Assembly (NCBI GenBank): GCA_021160865.1
Contig: JAGHBS010000266.1
Span: 1 to 6,694 of the forward strand
DNA from: Planctomycetota bacterium
GTDB lineage: Bacteria; Planctomycetota; Phycisphaerae; SM23-33
DNA: 6,694 nt
Direction of reading: 5' to 3'
Part shown: positions 6,031 to 6,694 of the stretch, piece by piece
How the letters are laid out: every line of letters starts with the position of its first letter
Position numbering within the stretch: the first letter of the stretch is position 1
Program-made: the position numbers and the translations under genes
Notes under the pieces: model-generated
What the model was told of the DNA's origin: nothing
Seen by the model: only the letters and a program-made list of their open reading frames with translations
The model's database searches: none

Positions 6031-6694
6031 ATGAGAAGCATCTCGATAAAGTTGGTTGTCCTGTCGCTGCTGGTTTCAATGCTATTGACTGGGTGTGAGG
6101 GTGTCTCATTAACGGACGTGGCAATCCAGCACTACGTCAATGCGATGGAACAGCAGGATAAGCAAAAAGCCCTTGCAGAATTGAGAAAGGCAATCCAGGC
6201 TGATCCATCTTTATCGATTGCCTATGCTGCTATGGGTGATATTTATCGTAGGAGCGGTGATTATCAATCAGCTGCTTCAGCGTATGAGCGTGCATGTCAA
6301 ACAAATCCATACGCATTTCACGCGCATTATAATCTGGGGGTGACGTACAAGTTTCTTGCTGATGCCGCCCACACTGCCCAGGCTGCTGCTGAATATCTCC
6401 GAAAAGCAATTGCAGTCTATCTCCGAGCCGTCATGCTCAAGCCAGATGACTTCGATACGAACTTAAACCTCTCAGCCTGCTATTTCGAACTGGGGAAGTA
6501 TGACCTTGCCAGGGAATATTGTCTTCGTGCCATAAAGATTAATCCGAAAAATCCATACGCTCATGCCAATCTTGGAATTATTTATGATATTCAAGGCAAG
6601 CCCTATCGAGCGATTCGTGCCTATCGAAGTTCGCTCGAACTGGATACTCATCAGCCCAAGCTGATGCTAAACCTTGGTTCGACGTATTTTAGAA
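6031..6694 (+). CDS. TPR-repeat lipoprotein (3' end outside window)
   Basis: The frame is open from ATG 6031 to the right edge, giving 221 complete codons. AGGA (6019-6022) lies eight bases before the start. Residues 2-18 form a basic then hydrophobic signal peptide ending in the lipobox LTGC, so Cys22 is the predicted lipidated first residue and the protein is membrane-anchored facing the periplasm or outside. The rest is tetratricopeptide repeats: about 28-61, 62-95 (IAYAAMGDIYRRSGDY, AYERACQTNP), 96-141, 142-175 (CYFELGKYDLAREY, AIKINP), 176-209 (YAHANLGIIYDIQGK, SLELD) and a sixth starting at 210. The third unit is about 12 residues longer than the standard 34, with an Ala-rich insertion (ADAAHTAQAAAEYL). 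TPR arrays bind protein partners; no enzyme domain is visible, so the partner and role are unknown. It is divergent from the ylbF-like/GH3 operon. A domain downstream of the window cannot be excluded. Confidence 0.88.
   Translation, partial: MRSISIKLVVLSLLVSMLLTGCEGVSLTDVAIQHYVNAMEQQDKQKALAELRKAIQADPSLSIAYAAMGDIYRRSGDYQSAASAYERACQTNPYAFHAHYNLGVTYKFLADAAHTAQAAAEYLRKAIAVYLRAVMLKPDDFDTNLNLSACYFELGKYDLAREYCLRAIKINPKNPYAHANLGIIYDIQGKPYRAIRAYRSSLELDTHQPKLMLNLGSTYFR

Noticed and set aside
1..6694. CRISPR arrays, tRNA or rRNA genes, insertion sequences, attachment sites.
   Set aside because: No regularly spaced repeats, no cloverleaf-like sequence, no transposase or integrase coding, and no terminal repeats were seen by eye on either strand.

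Overview
The window looks like a chromosomal stretch from a member of the Planctomycetota, probably class Phycisphaerae. The strongest hints are the C-terminal end of a beta-helix type protein at the left edge (DPLFADP, then DDTSSPCIDAGDP, then NIGAYG..EAS), a wording I know mainly from planctomycetal secreted proteins, and a planctomycete-like YlbF protein. The taxonomic call is inference from protein wording and cannot be settled without a search. Base composition is moderate and looks even across the window, and I see no insertion sequence, phage gene, tRNA, rRNA or CRISPR array.

Layout, left to right: the 3' end of a secreted beta-helix-like gene on the + strand (ends at 293); proS, prolyl-tRNA synthetase, on the - strand (2122 to 371); a divergent promoter region (about 2123-2271); a YhaM-like OB-fold plus HD-domain nuclease gene on the + strand (2272-3312); a hairpin terminator between two convergent genes (3312-3337); a two-gene - strand operon of a YlbF-family protein (5865 to 5506) and a GH3 beta-glycosidase (5516 to 3345), which overlap by 11 bases; a second divergent promoter region (5866-6030); and the 5' part of a TPR lipoprotein gene on the + strand that runs off the right edge.

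Most of the window is ordinary housekeeping and carbohydrate metabolism. ProS charges tRNA-Pro. The GH3 enzyme has no signal peptide, so it probably hydrolyses short xylo- or gluco-oligosaccharides inside the cell, while the partial beta-helix protein fits a polysaccharide-rich, surface-active lifestyle. Two RNA-decay-associated families known from Bacillus (YhaM and YlbF) lie on either side of the glycosidase, and the YlbF gene is translationally overlapped with it. That pairing, the probable leaderless start of the nuclease gene, and the nearly superimposed -35 elements of the divergent proS/nuclease promoters are the points most worth a second look. I do not see a clearly new multi-gene system here.
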